A stretch of 64,000 bases of DNA from Bacteroidales bacterium (GCA_028708845.1 JAQVXZ010000002.1:124001-188000), one strand, 5' to 3'. Shown: positions 52,235 to 61,572, counted from the first letter of the stretch. The notes: generated by a model not told the origin, from the sequence alone. Translations and numbers: made by a program.

Positions 52235-53091
52235 AAGCATTAACTATAAACAATATATCGAAGTCTTATAAAAAGAAAGCTGCTTTAAAGAATATAAGCT
52301 TTGAAGTGGATAAGGGAGAGATATTTGGCATAATAGGACCCGATGGAGCAGGGAAAACAACGCTTTTCAGAATACTAACAACACTACTTCTTCCAGATAG
52401 CGGGGAAATAAAGGTCGGCAACCTAGATATTGTAAAGGACTATAAAAAGATAAGAGAGATATTCGGTTATATGCCAGGTAGATTCTCATTATACCACGAC
52501 CTTACAGTGGCAGAAAATCTTGAATTCTTTGCAAGTGTTTTCAGCACAACGGTAGAAGATAACTATGATTTAATAAAGGATATATATAGCCATATTGAGC
52601 CCTTTAAGAAGAGAAAGGCAGGAGCATTATCAGGAGGGATGAAACAAAAATTAGCCCTATCCTGTGCCCTAATTCATAAACCTCAAATCCTATACTTAGA
52701 CGAGCCAACCACAGGAGTTGACCCTGTAAGCAGGAAGGAGTTTTGGCAAATGCTTAAAAATCTCCATAACCAAGGAATAACCATTATTGTTTCAACCCCA
52801 TATATGGACGAAGCCGTACTTTGTGATAGGATAGCCCTAATCAATAATGGAGAGTTCTTAGATATAGATACCCCAGAAAACCTGATAAAGAAATTCCCAA
52901 AGAAACTCTATGCAGTTGAGGGTGACAATATGCCAAAGCTACTAAAAGAACTAAGGGATAATGAAAATGTTTATTCCTGTTATTCCTTTGGCGACTCATG
53001 CCATATAACCCTTAAAGACGAAACCCTACCCAATAACTACAAAGAAATAACCCCAACAATAGAAGATTATTTTATCCTACTGCTAAAATAA
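52231..53091 (+). CDS. ABC transporter ATP-binding protein (first ATPase)
   Basis: This 286-aa ATPase has Walker A GPDGAGKTTL at 36-45, a canonical signature LSGGMKQKLAL and Walker B ILYLDEPTTGVDP. It resembles the first of the two ATPase domains that are joined in YbhF-type proteins of Gram-negative drug efflux. It is separated from the second ATPase by about 1.2 kb that holds an MBL-fold gene. Confidence 0.9.
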   Translation: MKALTINNISKSYKKKAALKNISFEVDKGEIFGIIGPDGAGKTTLFRILTTLLLPDSGEIKVGNLDIVKDYKKIREIFGYMPGRFSLYHDLTVAENLEFFASVFSTTVEDNYDLIKDIYSHIEPFKKRKAGALSGGMKQKLALSCALIHKPQILYLDEPTTGVDPVSRKEFWQMLKNLHNQGITIIVSTPYMDEAVLCDRIALINNGEFLDIDTPENLIKKFPKKLYAVEGDNMPKLLKELRDNENVYSCYSFGDSCHITLKDETLPNNYKEITPTIEDYFILLLK

Positions 53092-53100
53092 AAACCAAAA

Positions 53101-53131
53101 GTCTCCCACTACAAATGGACAAAGTCTCCCA
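53101..53131. repeat. Two-unit 23-bp repeat
   Basis: GTCTCCCA starts at 53101 and 53124, 23 bp apart, in the 91-bp gap of the efflux operon. Confidence 0.45.
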
Positions 53132-53182
53132 GTGGGAATGGATGAACTTGAATAATAAAAATAAAAAAACTAAATTTATATT

Positions 53183-54310
53183 GTGATAACTAAGAAGCGA
53201 TTAAAGAAGATTATGATAACTACAATAATTATAATTACAATAATATTACTAAGTCCTGTTTTTTATATGCATCTACCTTTATTTGGACAAGAAGCCTCAG
53301 GGACAAGATTAGAGAGAATGGAAAAGTCACCTAATTATAGAGATGGTCAGTTTCATAACCTAAGCCCCACAAATATGATGGTTGATAATAAGGGAATGAG
53401 GGAGATGATGGCAAGGAAGTTTAGTGAAAAGAAACATGGACTAAGACCTACTGATAGTATACCTGCCATTAAGACTGATTTGAAAGCTATTGCTAAGGAT
53501 AGAGATATTAGCATTTGGTTTGGTCACTCCTCATATTATATACAAATAGATGGTAAGCGATTCTTAGTAGACCCAGTTTTCTCCAAGCACGCCTCACCCA
53601 TTCCTCTATTTATATCAGCCTTTGAGGGTACAAACATATATTCTGCTGATGATATGCCTGAGATAGACTACCTATTAATAACTCATGACCACTACGACCA
53701 CTTAGACTTTACCACAATTAAGGAGCTTAAAGGAAAAGTTAAACTTGTGATTTGTGGTCTTGGAGTGGGAGCTCATTTTGAAAGATGGGGCTACGATAAT
53801 GAAAAGATAGTAGAAATGGATTGGAATGAGAGCCAAAAGCTAAGTGAAGGGTTTGTTATTAATGCAACTCCTTCAAGACATTTCTCAGGAAGAAGCCTAA
53901 AAAGAAATTCAACCCTATGGCTTTCTTATGTACTCCAAACTCCTACAATGAACTTGTTTTTGAGTGGAGATGGTGGCTATGATAAGCACTTTGCAGAAAT
54001 AGGTAAGAGGTTTGGGAAAATAGATTTGGCTTTTTTGGAAACAGGACAGTATAACGAGAAATGGAAGTTTATTCACTCTCTGCCAAGTCAGGTTGCTTTG
54101 GAGTCAAAAGACCTAAATGCAACAAGAGTTCTGCCTATTCACTGGGCTAAATTTGCACTTGCCGACCACCCTTGGAAAGAACCAATAGAAAAGCTAAGTG
54201 AAATAAGCAGAGAAAATAACATTAAACTAATCACACCTATGATTGGTGAGATTGTGGATCTAAAGAATGAAAGCCAAGAGTTTTCTGCTTGGTGGGTGAA
54301 TTTAAAATGA
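53183..54310 (+). CDS. MBL-fold metal-dependent hydrolase (UlaG/NAPE-PLD-like), membrane-anchored
   Basis: This 375-aa protein has an N-terminal helix (about 11-30) and a metallo-beta-lactamase domain: FGHSSYYIQIDGKRFLVDPVF, HDHYDH at 168-173, SGDGGYDKHF (metal-bridging Asp) and LPIHWAKFALADHPWKEP near the end. That final HWAKFALADHPW block is characteristic of the NAPE-PLD/UlaG-like group. It starts at GTG 53183; a later ATG at codon 11 is possible. It sits between the two efflux ATPase genes, so it may act on the exported molecule; this is inference. Confidence 0.82.
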   Translation: MITKKRLKKIMITTIIIITIILLSPVFYMHLPLFGQEASGTRLERMEKSPNYRDGQFHNLSPTNMMVDNKGMREMMARKFSEKKHGLRPTDSIPAIKTDLKAIAKDRDISIWFGHSSYYIQIDGKRFLVDPVFSKHASPIPLFISAFEGTNIYSADDMPEIDYLLITHDHYDHLDFTTIKELKGKVKLVICGLGVGAHFERWGYDNEKIVEMDWNESQKLSEGFVINATPSRHFSGRSLKRNSTLWLSYVLQTPTMNLFLSGDGGYDKHFAEIGKRFGKIDLAFLETGQYNEKWKFIHSLPSQVALESKDLNATRVLPIHWAKFALADHPWKEPIEKLSEISRENNIKLITPMIGEIVDLKNESQEFSAWWVNLK

Positions 54311-54334
54311 TAAGCTTATAATAAGAGAATTTGT

Positions 54335-55075
54335 ATGGAAAACGTAATTGTTGTTAATAATCTGACTAAGAAATTTGGGCATTTTACTGCGGTAGATAAT
54401 ATCTCATTTGAAGTGAAAAAGGGAGAGATATTTGGTTTCTTAGGAGCTAATGGAGCAGGGAAAACAACTGTTATTAGAATGTTATGTGGATTAAGCAGAC
54501 CAAGTGCTGGAAATGCAACCGTTGCTGGATTTGACATAAGACACCAATCAGAAAAGATTAAGGCAAATATTGGTTATATGAGTCAGAAGTTCTCTCTTTA
54601 TGAGGATTTAAAGGTATGGGAAAACATTAAGCTATTTGCAGGCATATACGGAATGAAGAAGAAGGACATAGCCCTAAAGACCGATATCCTACTTGAAGAA
54701 CTGGGGTTCCAAGATGAAAAACAGACCTTAGTTAGTGCCTTACCTTTGGGCTGGAAACAGAAACTTGCTTTCTCGGTTGCTATTTTTCATAACCCTAAGG
54801 TTGTCTTTCTTGACGAACCAACAGGAGGAGTTGACCCAGTTGTGAGGAGGCAGTTTTGGGAGCTAATTTATAAGACAGCAGAAAAAGGGATAACGGTTTT
54901 TGTAACCACTCACTATATGGACGAGGCAGAGTATTGCGACAGGGTATCGATAATGGTTGACGGCAGAATTGAAGCCTTAGAGACCCCAAAAGCACTTAAA
55001 GAAAAGTTTGCTTCCAACTCCATTGACGACATTTTTTACCAGCTTGCAAGAAACGCTAAAAGAACAGACGATTAG
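54335..55075 (+). CDS. ABC transporter ATP-binding protein (second ATPase, modified signature)
   Basis: This 246-aa ATPase has Walker A GANGAGKTTV at 37-46 and Walker B VVFLDEPTGGVDP, but its signature is ALPLGWKQKLAFS rather than LSGGQ. The same substitution is typical of the second ATPase domain of YbhF-like proteins, so the two ATPases probably form a heterodimer. The ATG overlaps nothing; the permease genes follow 3-4 bases downstream. Confidence 0.9.
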   Translation: MENVIVVNNLTKKFGHFTAVDNISFEVKKGEIFGFLGANGAGKTTVIRMLCGLSRPSAGNATVAGFDIRHQSEKIKANIGYMSQKFSLYEDLKVWENIKLFAGIYGMKKKDIALKTDILLEELGFQDEKQTLVSALPLGWKQKLAFSVAIFHNPKVVFLDEPTGGVDPVVRRQFWELIYKTAEKGITVFVTTHYMDEAEYCDRVSIMVDGRIEALETPKALKEKFASNSIDDIFYQLARNAKRTDD

Positions 55076-55078
55076 ATT

Positions 55079-56185
55079 ATGAAAGAGTTTTTAACCTTTA
55101 CAAAGAAAGAGTTTATTCATATTTTCCGAGACACTTGGACGATGATGATTATATTAGTTTTGCCCTTAGTAATGATGGTGCTTTTTGGCTATGCGGTAAC
55201 AACTGAAATAGGAAATACAAATATTGGAGTCTTGGATTATTCCAAAGATGAAATCACAAAATCTATTATTAATAGAATTCAAGAAAGCGAGTATTTCACA
55301 CTCAGCAATTCATTTAATTCTTATCAAGAGATAGAGCCGTCATTCAAAGCTTCAGAAAATTCTTTAGTTATAGTATTTGGCGAGAACTTCTCCGAAAATC
55401 TACTACATCTAAAAAAAGCAGATATACAAATCATCGCCGACGGATCCGACCCAAATTCTGCAAGAACACTTGTAAGTTATGCCTCCAACATAATCGGCAC
55501 AACCCTTAAGGACTTAAATAAAGCACCAGTCTCGAGCTACGAAATAACACCCGAACTCAAACTCCTCTATAACCCACTAATGAAAAGCTCTTATAATTTT
55601 GTGCCAGGAGTAATGGGCTTTATAATCATTCTTGTCTGTGCAATGATGACCTCTATCTCCATTGTTAGGGAAAAAGAAAAAGGCACAATGGAACTCCTGC
55701 TTGCAAGCCCAACCAAGCCAATTATAATAATAGTTTCAAAGGTAATTCCTTATTTCATCATCGCTCTAATAAATATAATAACAATATTCATAGTCTCCTA
55801 CTTCATTATGGGAGTACCCATTAACGGAAGTCTGTTTTGGATTTCCACTCTCTGCATACTCTATATCTTAGTCTCCCTCTCCTTAGGCATACTCATATCC
55901 ACCGTTGCCGACACCCAGCTTATGGCATTAGTTATTAGTGCTATAATCCTACTTATGCCCTCAATGCTACTTTCCGGAATGCTATTCGACATAGGAAGTA
56001 TGCCTCTTATCCTCCAAGGAATTGCTCAAGCTATGCCAGCCAAATGGTTTATAAGTGCAATCAGGAAATTGATGATTATGGGAGTTGATGTTCGCTACGT
56101 CTGGTCAGAGTTTCTGGCTCTAATTATTATGTTAACAGTTATTATAGGCATAAGCCTTAGAACATTTAAAAAAAGAATGGAATAG
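55079..56185 (+). CDS. ABC-2-type efflux permease, subunit 1
   Basis: This 368-aa permease has one N-terminal helix (about 20-42), a periplasmic domain (about 43-170) and five C-terminal helices (about 175-360) beginning YNFVPGVMGFIIILVCAMMTSISIVREKEKGTMELLLASPTKP, the ABC-2 hallmark. It is the first of the paired YbhS/YbhR-like subunits. Confidence 0.92.
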   Translation: MKEFLTFTKKEFIHIFRDTWTMMIILVLPLVMMVLFGYAVTTEIGNTNIGVLDYSKDEITKSIINRIQESEYFTLSNSFNSYQEIEPSFKASENSLVIVFGENFSENLLHLKKADIQIIADGSDPNSARTLVSYASNIIGTTLKDLNKAPVSSYEITPELKLLYNPLMKSSYNFVPGVMGFIIILVCAMMTSISIVREKEKGTMELLLASPTKPIIIIVSKVIPYFIIALINIITIFIVSYFIMGVPINGSLFWISTLCILYILVSLSLGILISTVADTQLMALVISAIILLMPSMLLSGMLFDIGSMPLILQGIAQAMPAKWFISAIRKLMIMGVDVRYVWSEFLALIIMLTVIIGISLRTFKKRME

Positions 56186-56189
56186 TATT

Positions 56190-57293
56190 ATGTTAGGTTA
56201 TTTAGTTGAAAAAGAATTCAAACAGATATTTAGGGATAAGCTACTGCCTAAGGTAATATTGCTATTCCCTTTCATGACCCTTATCCTACTACCTTATGCT
56301 GCTAATTTTGAGGTAAAGAATATGAGATTAGCAATTGTTGATCAGGATAATTCCAGTTATTCTAAAGAACTTGTCGGAAAGTTAATAGCCAACAATTCTA
56401 TTAATTTAGTAGCAAACGAGCACACCTATAATGCAGCCTTAGGACTAATACAAAACGATAAGGTAGATATGGTTATAAACATACCGAAGAACTTTGAAAA
56501 GGATTTTGTTGTTGATAAGAAATCAGATATCCTTATTGCAGTCAATTCCGTAAATGGAACAAAAGGCACAATGGGAGGGATGTATGCACTCAGCATAATA
56601 AGACAATACCAAGACGAGAAAACCACTGAAATAACAGGCGTAAACGACCCTCCAGGAGTTGAAATCAAAACAATATATCAGTTTAACAGAGAATTAGACT
56701 ATAAGTTTTTTATGGTTCCTGCCCTAATGGTTATGGTCTTAACCATTGTCAGTGGTTTCCTTCCAGCCTTTAACATAGTAGGAGAAAAAGAAAAAGGGAA
56801 TATGGAACAGATAAACGTTTCACCTGTCACAAAGCCAATCTTCATACTCTCCAAACTAATACCATATTGGGTAATCGGAATGGTTATTATGACAATAGGA
56901 TTCATTGTCGCTCGGCTTTTCTACGGCATAGTTCCTCAGGGAAGCATACTCACAATCTATCTATTCTCCTTCGTTTTTACTCTTGCAGTTTCTGGAATGG
57001 GTCTAATCCTCTCTAATTACGCCAACACATACCAGCAGGTTGTTTTTATGATGTTCTTCTTTATTATGATATTAATTTTAATGAGTGGGCTCTATACACC
57101 TTTCAATTCAATGCCACCTTGGGCACAAAAGATAGGAGCTTTTAGTCCTCTAACCTACTTTATTGATGTAATGCGAAACGTTTACTTAAAAGGAAGTAAG
57201 CTAACAGACCTTCTTCCACAACTCTATAAATTACTTGCATTTGTATTAGTAATCAATTCTTGGGCTGTTTTATCTTACCGTAAGAAAAACTAA
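56190..57293 (+). CDS. ABC-2-type efflux permease, subunit 2
   Basis: This 367-aa paralogue of the previous permease has the same layout, with VPALMVMVLTIVSGFLPAFNIVGEKEKGNMEQINVSPVTKPIF and C-terminal MSGLYTPFNSMPPWAQKIGAFSPLTYFIDVMRNVYLKGS. It is the last gene of the efflux operon; no clear terminator was seen after it. Confidence 0.92.
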   Translation: MLGYLVEKEFKQIFRDKLLPKVILLFPFMTLILLPYAANFEVKNMRLAIVDQDNSSYSKELVGKLIANNSINLVANEHTYNAALGLIQNDKVDMVINIPKNFEKDFVVDKKSDILIAVNSVNGTKGTMGGMYALSIIRQYQDEKTTEITGVNDPPGVEIKTIYQFNRELDYKFFMVPALMVMVLTIVSGFLPAFNIVGEKEKGNMEQINVSPVTKPIFILSKLIPYWVIGMVIMTIGFIVARLFYGIVPQGSILTIYLFSFVFTLAVSGMGLILSNYANTYQQVVFMMFFFIMILILMSGLYTPFNSMPPWAQKIGAFSPLTYFIDVMRNVYLKGSKLTDLLPQLYKLLAFVLVINSWAVLSYRKKN

Positions 57294-57352
57294 ATATCCT
57301 CTGCAACAAGCAATATAATACGTATTTAATTGCATTATCTCGAATTGTTTAT

Positions 57353-57360
57353 TATATTTG
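57353..57360 (+). promoter_or_regulatory. -7 element of the 168-aa protein gene
   Basis: TATATTTG, 42 bases before the ATG at 57403. Confidence 0.55.
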
Positions 57361-57402
57361 CAAGAGTGAAATAGTTTTTTAATAAATTAATAACATAGAG
57401 TT

Positions 57403-57909
57403 ATGAACGATAATATAGTTTACTTCGATCAACCTGCTGATGAAGGCGGGGAGTTGAATAATGATGATGCTGAATCCAAGATACTTTCTCAATACCTTTA
57501 CTACTATTCAGAAAACATATCTGATGATGAAAAGGTAGATGATTTAGTTAAGAAGTTTGGTTTAACAAGACACGAAATAAAACAAATTCTTCTTGATTCC
57601 GATGTAAATCTGCGAACTTCCACTTGGATGAGAAGGCGTAGGTATAGGAATTACGAGAAAATGCCTAATAATAATTTATATGGTATATATTCTCTTCTAG
57701 TTACCAACCTTCGTAAGCAAAAGAAAGAAGAGCTTTTGGAACAAGACGCTTTTAATATGAAGTACGAGACCATTCAAACCATAATAGACCTTGAAGATAT
57801 TTTATCTAAGAGGATAAAAGAAGGTAATAGCATAGGTTTAGAACTCTTCTTACGTGATTCAAAAGCTCTTCATAAGCTAGAAGAAGATGTTCTAGCCCTA
57901 AAGAAATAG
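57403..57909 (+). CDS. Conserved-looking cytosolic protein, unknown
   Basis: This 168-aa protein has an acidic N-terminus (YFDQPADEGGELNNDDAES) and a helical body with an Arg-rich stretch (TSTWMRRRRYRNYEKM, about 76-91). DDLVKKFGLTRHEIKQILLDSD resembles a helix-turn-helix. No family is recognised. It has its own promoter and is convergent with the pyrophosphatase gene. Confidence 0.6.
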   Translation: MNDNIVYFDQPADEGGELNNDDAESKILSQYLYYYSENISDDEKVDDLVKKFGLTRHEIKQILLDSDVNLRTSTWMRRRRYRNYEKMPNNNLYGIYSLLVTNLRKQKKEELLEQDAFNMKYETIQTIIDLEDILSKRIKEGNSIGLELFLRDSKALHKLEEDVLALKK

Positions 57910-57937
57910 CCAATAAATAATATAAATTTAGAGTTCT

Positions 57938-60364
57938 TTATTTTATTCTCATCTTATAGAAAGAGCGATAGACAAAATAGAGAGCAACTAAGAAGAACAC
58001 AATTCCAAAAAAAGGAGCTACACCGCGGAACGAATCAGAAATGGCTATTTCCATTGCTAATAATCCGAAAAGTGTTGTAAACTTAATAATTGGATTTAGG
58101 GCAACCGAAGACGTATCCTTAAAAGGGTCTCCTACCGTATCGCCAACAATTGTTGCATCGTGAAGTGGAGTCCCTTTTTGGTTCATATCAACCTCCACAA
58201 CTTTCTTAGCATTATCCCAAGAACCACCAGCGTCAGCCATAAACACAGCTTGGTAAAGTCCAAATACCGCAATCCCTATTAGGTAACTAATAAACAAGGA
58301 AATACCAGCATACTTAGCACCTGGCAACGCATCCTCCCCTGCAAGGTTAAGGGCAGATAAACAAGCTATTCCAAGGGCAAAGAAAAAGACTGCAATAAAT
58401 ATATTAAACATACCCTTTTGGGCATATTGCGTACAAATCTTAACTACCTCAATACTATTTGCCTCATCAGCTTTCTTAGGAGCATTTGGGTCAAGATTAA
58501 TATGTTTCTTTATATATTCAACTGCCCTATGTGCACCAGTGGTAACTGCCTGTGTTGATGCTCCAGTAAACCAAAATATAACAGCACCTCCTAAAAGTAA
58601 GCCTAATATTGTATATGGATTTAACAATGTAAGTATTGTTTGAGGATCAACTCCAAGTGTTTTTTCAATCATTAGTATTAGAGAAAATATCATAGTAGTA
58701 GCACCAACAACTGCTGTTCCAATAAGAACTGGTTTAGCTGTTGCCTTAAATGTATTCCCTGCTCCATCATTCGATTCAAGATAGTATTTAGCTTTTTCCC
58801 AATCAGGCTTAAATCCAAAATCTCTTTCTATCTCCTGATCAATCCCATCTATATCCTTAATTAGAGATAACTCATAAATAGATTGAGCATTATCGGTTAC
58901 AGGTCCGTAAGAATCCACAGCAATGGTCACTGGTCCCATACCAAGCATTCCAAAAGCCACCAAGCCAAAAGCAAAGATTGAAGGGAAAATCATAAGCTCT
59001 GCTAATGGAAAACTAGAAGCATAAGCCCCAAACATAAGGAAGACAAATACTATTCCAGTCCAAAAAGCACCGAAATTACCAGCCACAAGCCCAGAAAGAA
59101 TATTCAAAGATGCTCCACCCTCATCAGAAGCCTTAACAACCTCGCCAACATGTATTGATTTAGGTGAAGTGAAAATCTTAGTAACTTCAGGAATTACCGC
59201 AGCCCCTAGTGTTCCAAGGCTAATGATAATGGACAAAATCCACCATAGGTCAGCATTCCCATTAATATTAGGAATTAAAATGTAGCTAGTTGCAAATGTT
59301 CCAATAATTGAAAGAATAGATGTTATCCAAATAAGACTTGTTAACGGAGCTTCAAAGTCCAAATCATCATCCTTGCCATATCTTATCTTAGATATAAAAT
59401 TATTAATCCAATAAGAGAAAATAGAGGTTGCAATCATTAATATCCTCATAGAAAATATCCAAACAAGAAGTTCTTTTTGAATTCCAACATCTTCAATTGC
59501 AAGTAATATAAAAGCAATTAAAGCAACACCAGTTACACCATAGGTTTCAAATCCATCAGCAGTTGGTCCAACAGAATCACCTGCGTTATCTCCCGTACAG
59601 TCAGCAATTACACCAGGATTCCTTGGGTCATCTTCACCAATCTTAAAAAAAACCTTCATTAAATCAGAACCAATATCTGCAATCTTAGTAAAAATACCGC
59701 CAGCAATTCTAAGAGCAGACGCACCAAGTGATTCTCCAATAGCAAAACCAATAAAACAAGCTCCAGCCAAATGAGTTGGCATAAGAAGTAGTATAATTAA
59801 CATTAAGAAAAGCTCAACACAAATAAGTACAACCCCAATACTCATTCCAGCATTAAGAGGAATATCTAATAATTTCAAAGGATTTCTTTCCAAAGAAGCA
59901 AACGCCATTCTCGAATTAGCCAAAGTATTCATTCTTATTCCATAAGCTGCCACAGAATAAGAACCTAAAATCCCTATAACTGTCCAAGTAAGAATCAAAA
60001 GGACACCTCCAAATCCAAAAGTCTCACCATTCTCACCTCTAGCCAAAAAGCCAAAATACAAAGCCACCGCAAAACCTATAAAAAAGAACAAGACAGCAAT
60101 AAGTTTCCCTTGTTGTTTAAGATAAGTTAAACATGTTTTGTAAATGATTTGAGCAATATCGAGCATTGATTGGTGGGAGGGAAGCCTTTTGACTTTCACA
60201 AATTGATAAAGTCCAAATAATAATCCGAGTAATGTAACCACAAAGCCCCAGTGCAAAATTCCTAATTCATGTATTGCCTCAGGAATCTTAAGGTCTGCCT
60301 CACTTGCAAAAATCACTAAAGGAGATAGTAATATTAATGCTAAAGAAGTAATTCTTTTTATCAT
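57938..60364 (-). CDS. hppA: Membrane-bound ion-translocating pyrophosphatase
   Basis: This 808-aa protein has about 16 helices and hydrolyses PPi to pump H+ and/or Na+ across the membrane. Key blocks are EDDPRNPGVIADCTGDNAGDSVGPTADGFETYG and DTVGDPFKDTSSVALNPIIKF, which carry the Asp clusters that bind Mg-PPi. At the K+-selectivity site the sequence reads GNTFKATAK, with Lys where K+-dependent enzymes have Ala, so K+-independence is predicted. I start at ATG 60364 (MIKRITSLALILLSPLVIFASE) next to the -7 element at 60407-60414; the longer frame runs through that promoter. It may partner the PPi-type PEPCK. Confidence 0.93.
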   Translation of the reverse strand: MIKRITSLALILLSPLVIFASEADLKIPEAIHELGILHWGFVVTLLGLLFGLYQFVKVKRLPSHQSMLDIAQIIYKTCLTYLKQQGKLIAVLFFFIGFAVALYFGFLARGENGETFGFGGVLLILTWTVIGILGSYSVAAYGIRMNTLANSRMAFASLERNPLKLLDIPLNAGMSIGVVLICVELFLMLIILLLMPTHLAGACFIGFAIGESLGASALRIAGGIFTKIADIGSDLMKVFFKIGEDDPRNPGVIADCTGDNAGDSVGPTADGFETYGVTGVALIAFILLAIEDVGIQKELLVWIFSMRILMIATSIFSYWINNFISKIRYGKDDDLDFEAPLTSLIWITSILSIIGTFATSYILIPNINGNADLWWILSIIISLGTLGAAVIPEVTKIFTSPKSIHVGEVVKASDEGGASLNILSGLVAGNFGAFWTGIVFVFLMFGAYASSFPLAELMIFPSIFAFGLVAFGMLGMGPVTIAVDSYGPVTDNAQSIYELSLIKDIDGIDQEIERDFGFKPDWEKAKYYLESNDGAGNTFKATAKPVLIGTAVVGATTMIFSLILMIEKTLGVDPQTILTLLNPYTILGLLLGGAVIFWFTGASTQAVTTGAHRAVEYIKKHINLDPNAPKKADEANSIEVVKICTQYAQKGMFNIFIAVFFFALGIACLSALNLAGEDALPGAKYAGISLFISYLIGIAVFGLYQAVFMADAGGSWDNAKKVVEVDMNQKGTPLHDATIVGDTVGDPFKDTSSVALNPIIKFTTLFGLLAMEIAISDSFRGVAPFFGIVFFLVALYFVYRSFYKMRIK

Positions 60365-60406
60365 AAAATATATGTTAGATTGGTTTAAACATCTTCTTAT
60401 AGGCAG

Positions 60407-60414
60407 CAAAGATA
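60407..60414 (-). promoter_or_regulatory. -7 element of hppA
   Basis: Minus-strand TATCTTTG, 42 bases before the chosen ATG at 60364. Confidence 0.6.
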
Positions 60415-60509
60415 AATAAAAAACTAAATAATAATCAAAAAAAATCAATAAATGTGTTTTTCTCACATATCTTTTAATCCCAAGAGTTGATATGTTTATA
60501 AAAATAACC

Positions 60510-60517
60510 TAATTTTG
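60510..60517 (+). promoter_or_regulatory. -7 element of the TauE/SafE gene
   Basis: TAATTTTG, 38 bases before the ATG at 60556. Confidence 0.5.
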
Positions 60518-60555
60518 CCATCAAAACAAAGAAAAACTAATCAATAAACCACTAA

Positions 60556-61338
60556 ATGATAGAAATAGCATTTGTCGTACTCGGAATATTAACAGGAATC
60601 TTATCAGGCCTATTTGGCATAGGAGGAGGAATACTAATGGTGCCATGCATAATCCTATTCTTTGGAATGAACATCTTAGACGCCAATGCAATATCCCTAA
60701 CAGCCATGATACTACCAGTAGGAATGTTAGGCGTCATAGCCTATTACAAAGCAGGAATGATTGTAGTCAAAGACTCCTTACTTATAGCACTCGGACTATT
60801 CCTTGGCTCATTTATAGGAGGAGAACTCGCAGTAAATATAAGCGAGGCCTTTCTAACCAAACTCTATGTCCTTATCCTACTCTATATTGCAACCCTCTAT
60901 TTTGACATCCCATCACTACTCAAAAAAAACAAAGAAAAAGTAAAAGATAAGATACACTTAGATAAAAGACCCCAACTAAAGAAAGCATTTTGGGTCTATA
61001 TCATTATAGGATTGGGAGCAGGAATCTTTGCAGGCATGTTTGGCAAAGGCGGAGGAATAGTAATAGTACCAATATTAGTAGCAATCCTACATTATAGCCC
61101 CAAGGCAGCAGCCGCAACCTCCCTAGCAGCCCTACAACTACCAGTAGGTTTACCCAGCATCATTATCTACGCCCAAAACGGACACCTAAATATTATGTAT
61201 GCAGTCTTTATAGCAATCGGCATAGTCCTTGGCACCCTATGGGGAACAAGACTCGGCCTAAAACTCCCACCCACAATCTTCAAAAAAATCTTCGCCTTCT
61301 TCCTCCTCGCAGTAGCAGTGTTTATGTTTTTCAAATAA
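60556..61338 (+). CDS. TauE/SafE-family anion transporter
   Basis: This 260-aa protein has about eight helices and two copies of the family motif: SGLFGIGGGILMVPCIILFFGM near the N-terminus and FAGMFGKGGGIVIVPILVAILHYSPKAAAATSLAALQLPVGLPS in the second half. Family members carry sulfite, sulfonates or related organic anions, exporting or importing them. The substrate is not predictable here. Its 3' end meets the truncated BRO-N gene head to head. Confidence 0.9.
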   Translation: MIEIAFVVLGILTGILSGLFGIGGGILMVPCIILFFGMNILDANAISLTAMILPVGMLGVIAYYKAGMIVVKDSLLIALGLFLGSFIGGELAVNISEAFLTKLYVLILLYIATLYFDIPSLLKKNKEKVKDKIHLDKRPQLKKAFWVYIIIGLGAGIFAGMFGKGGGIVIVPILVAILHYSPKAAAATSLAALQLPVGLPSIIIYAQNGHLNIMYAVFIAIGIVLGTLWGTRLGLKLPPTIFKKIFAFFLLAVAVFMFFK

Positions 61339-61339
61339 G

Positions 61340-61572
61340 AGAAACCTGTTACCATCAGTAGCTTGTAATTTCAAAGCGTTACAATTTGTAACGGTTTCAC
61401 TTCCTTCTTTCTTTAATTTAGCTTTTAGGTCACTCCAATACTTACGAGGACGGTCAGTATCTCTCAAAACACTAACAACATCAACAATAGAAAAAAACCA
61501 TTTCTCTTGCATATCGTCCCAATGAGTACGAATTTTCTTATCCTCAAAAACTATGAAGGCATTAAAACCCAA
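61340..61572 (-). pseudogene. Truncated BRO-N-domain (phage antirepressor-like) gene
   Basis: From TTG 61572 a frame gives KKIRTHWDDMQEKWFFSIVDVVSVLRDTDRPRKYWSDLKAKLKKEGSETVTNCNALKLQATDGN, matching the start of the BRO family N-terminal domain common in Bacteroidota phage and conjugative DNA. The remainder (LTDVAD... in intact proteins) is missing: similarity stops at about 61340, where the frame runs into the antisense of the TauE/SafE gene. It also lacks an ATG and lies in frame downstream of the 59-aa ORF stop. Truncation probably reflects an insertion or deletion boundary. Confidence 0.72.

Noticed and set aside
57938-60466. N-terminal extension of the pyrophosphatase to 60466
   Set aside because: The extra 34 residues run through the -7 element (60407-60414) and do not belong to the family.
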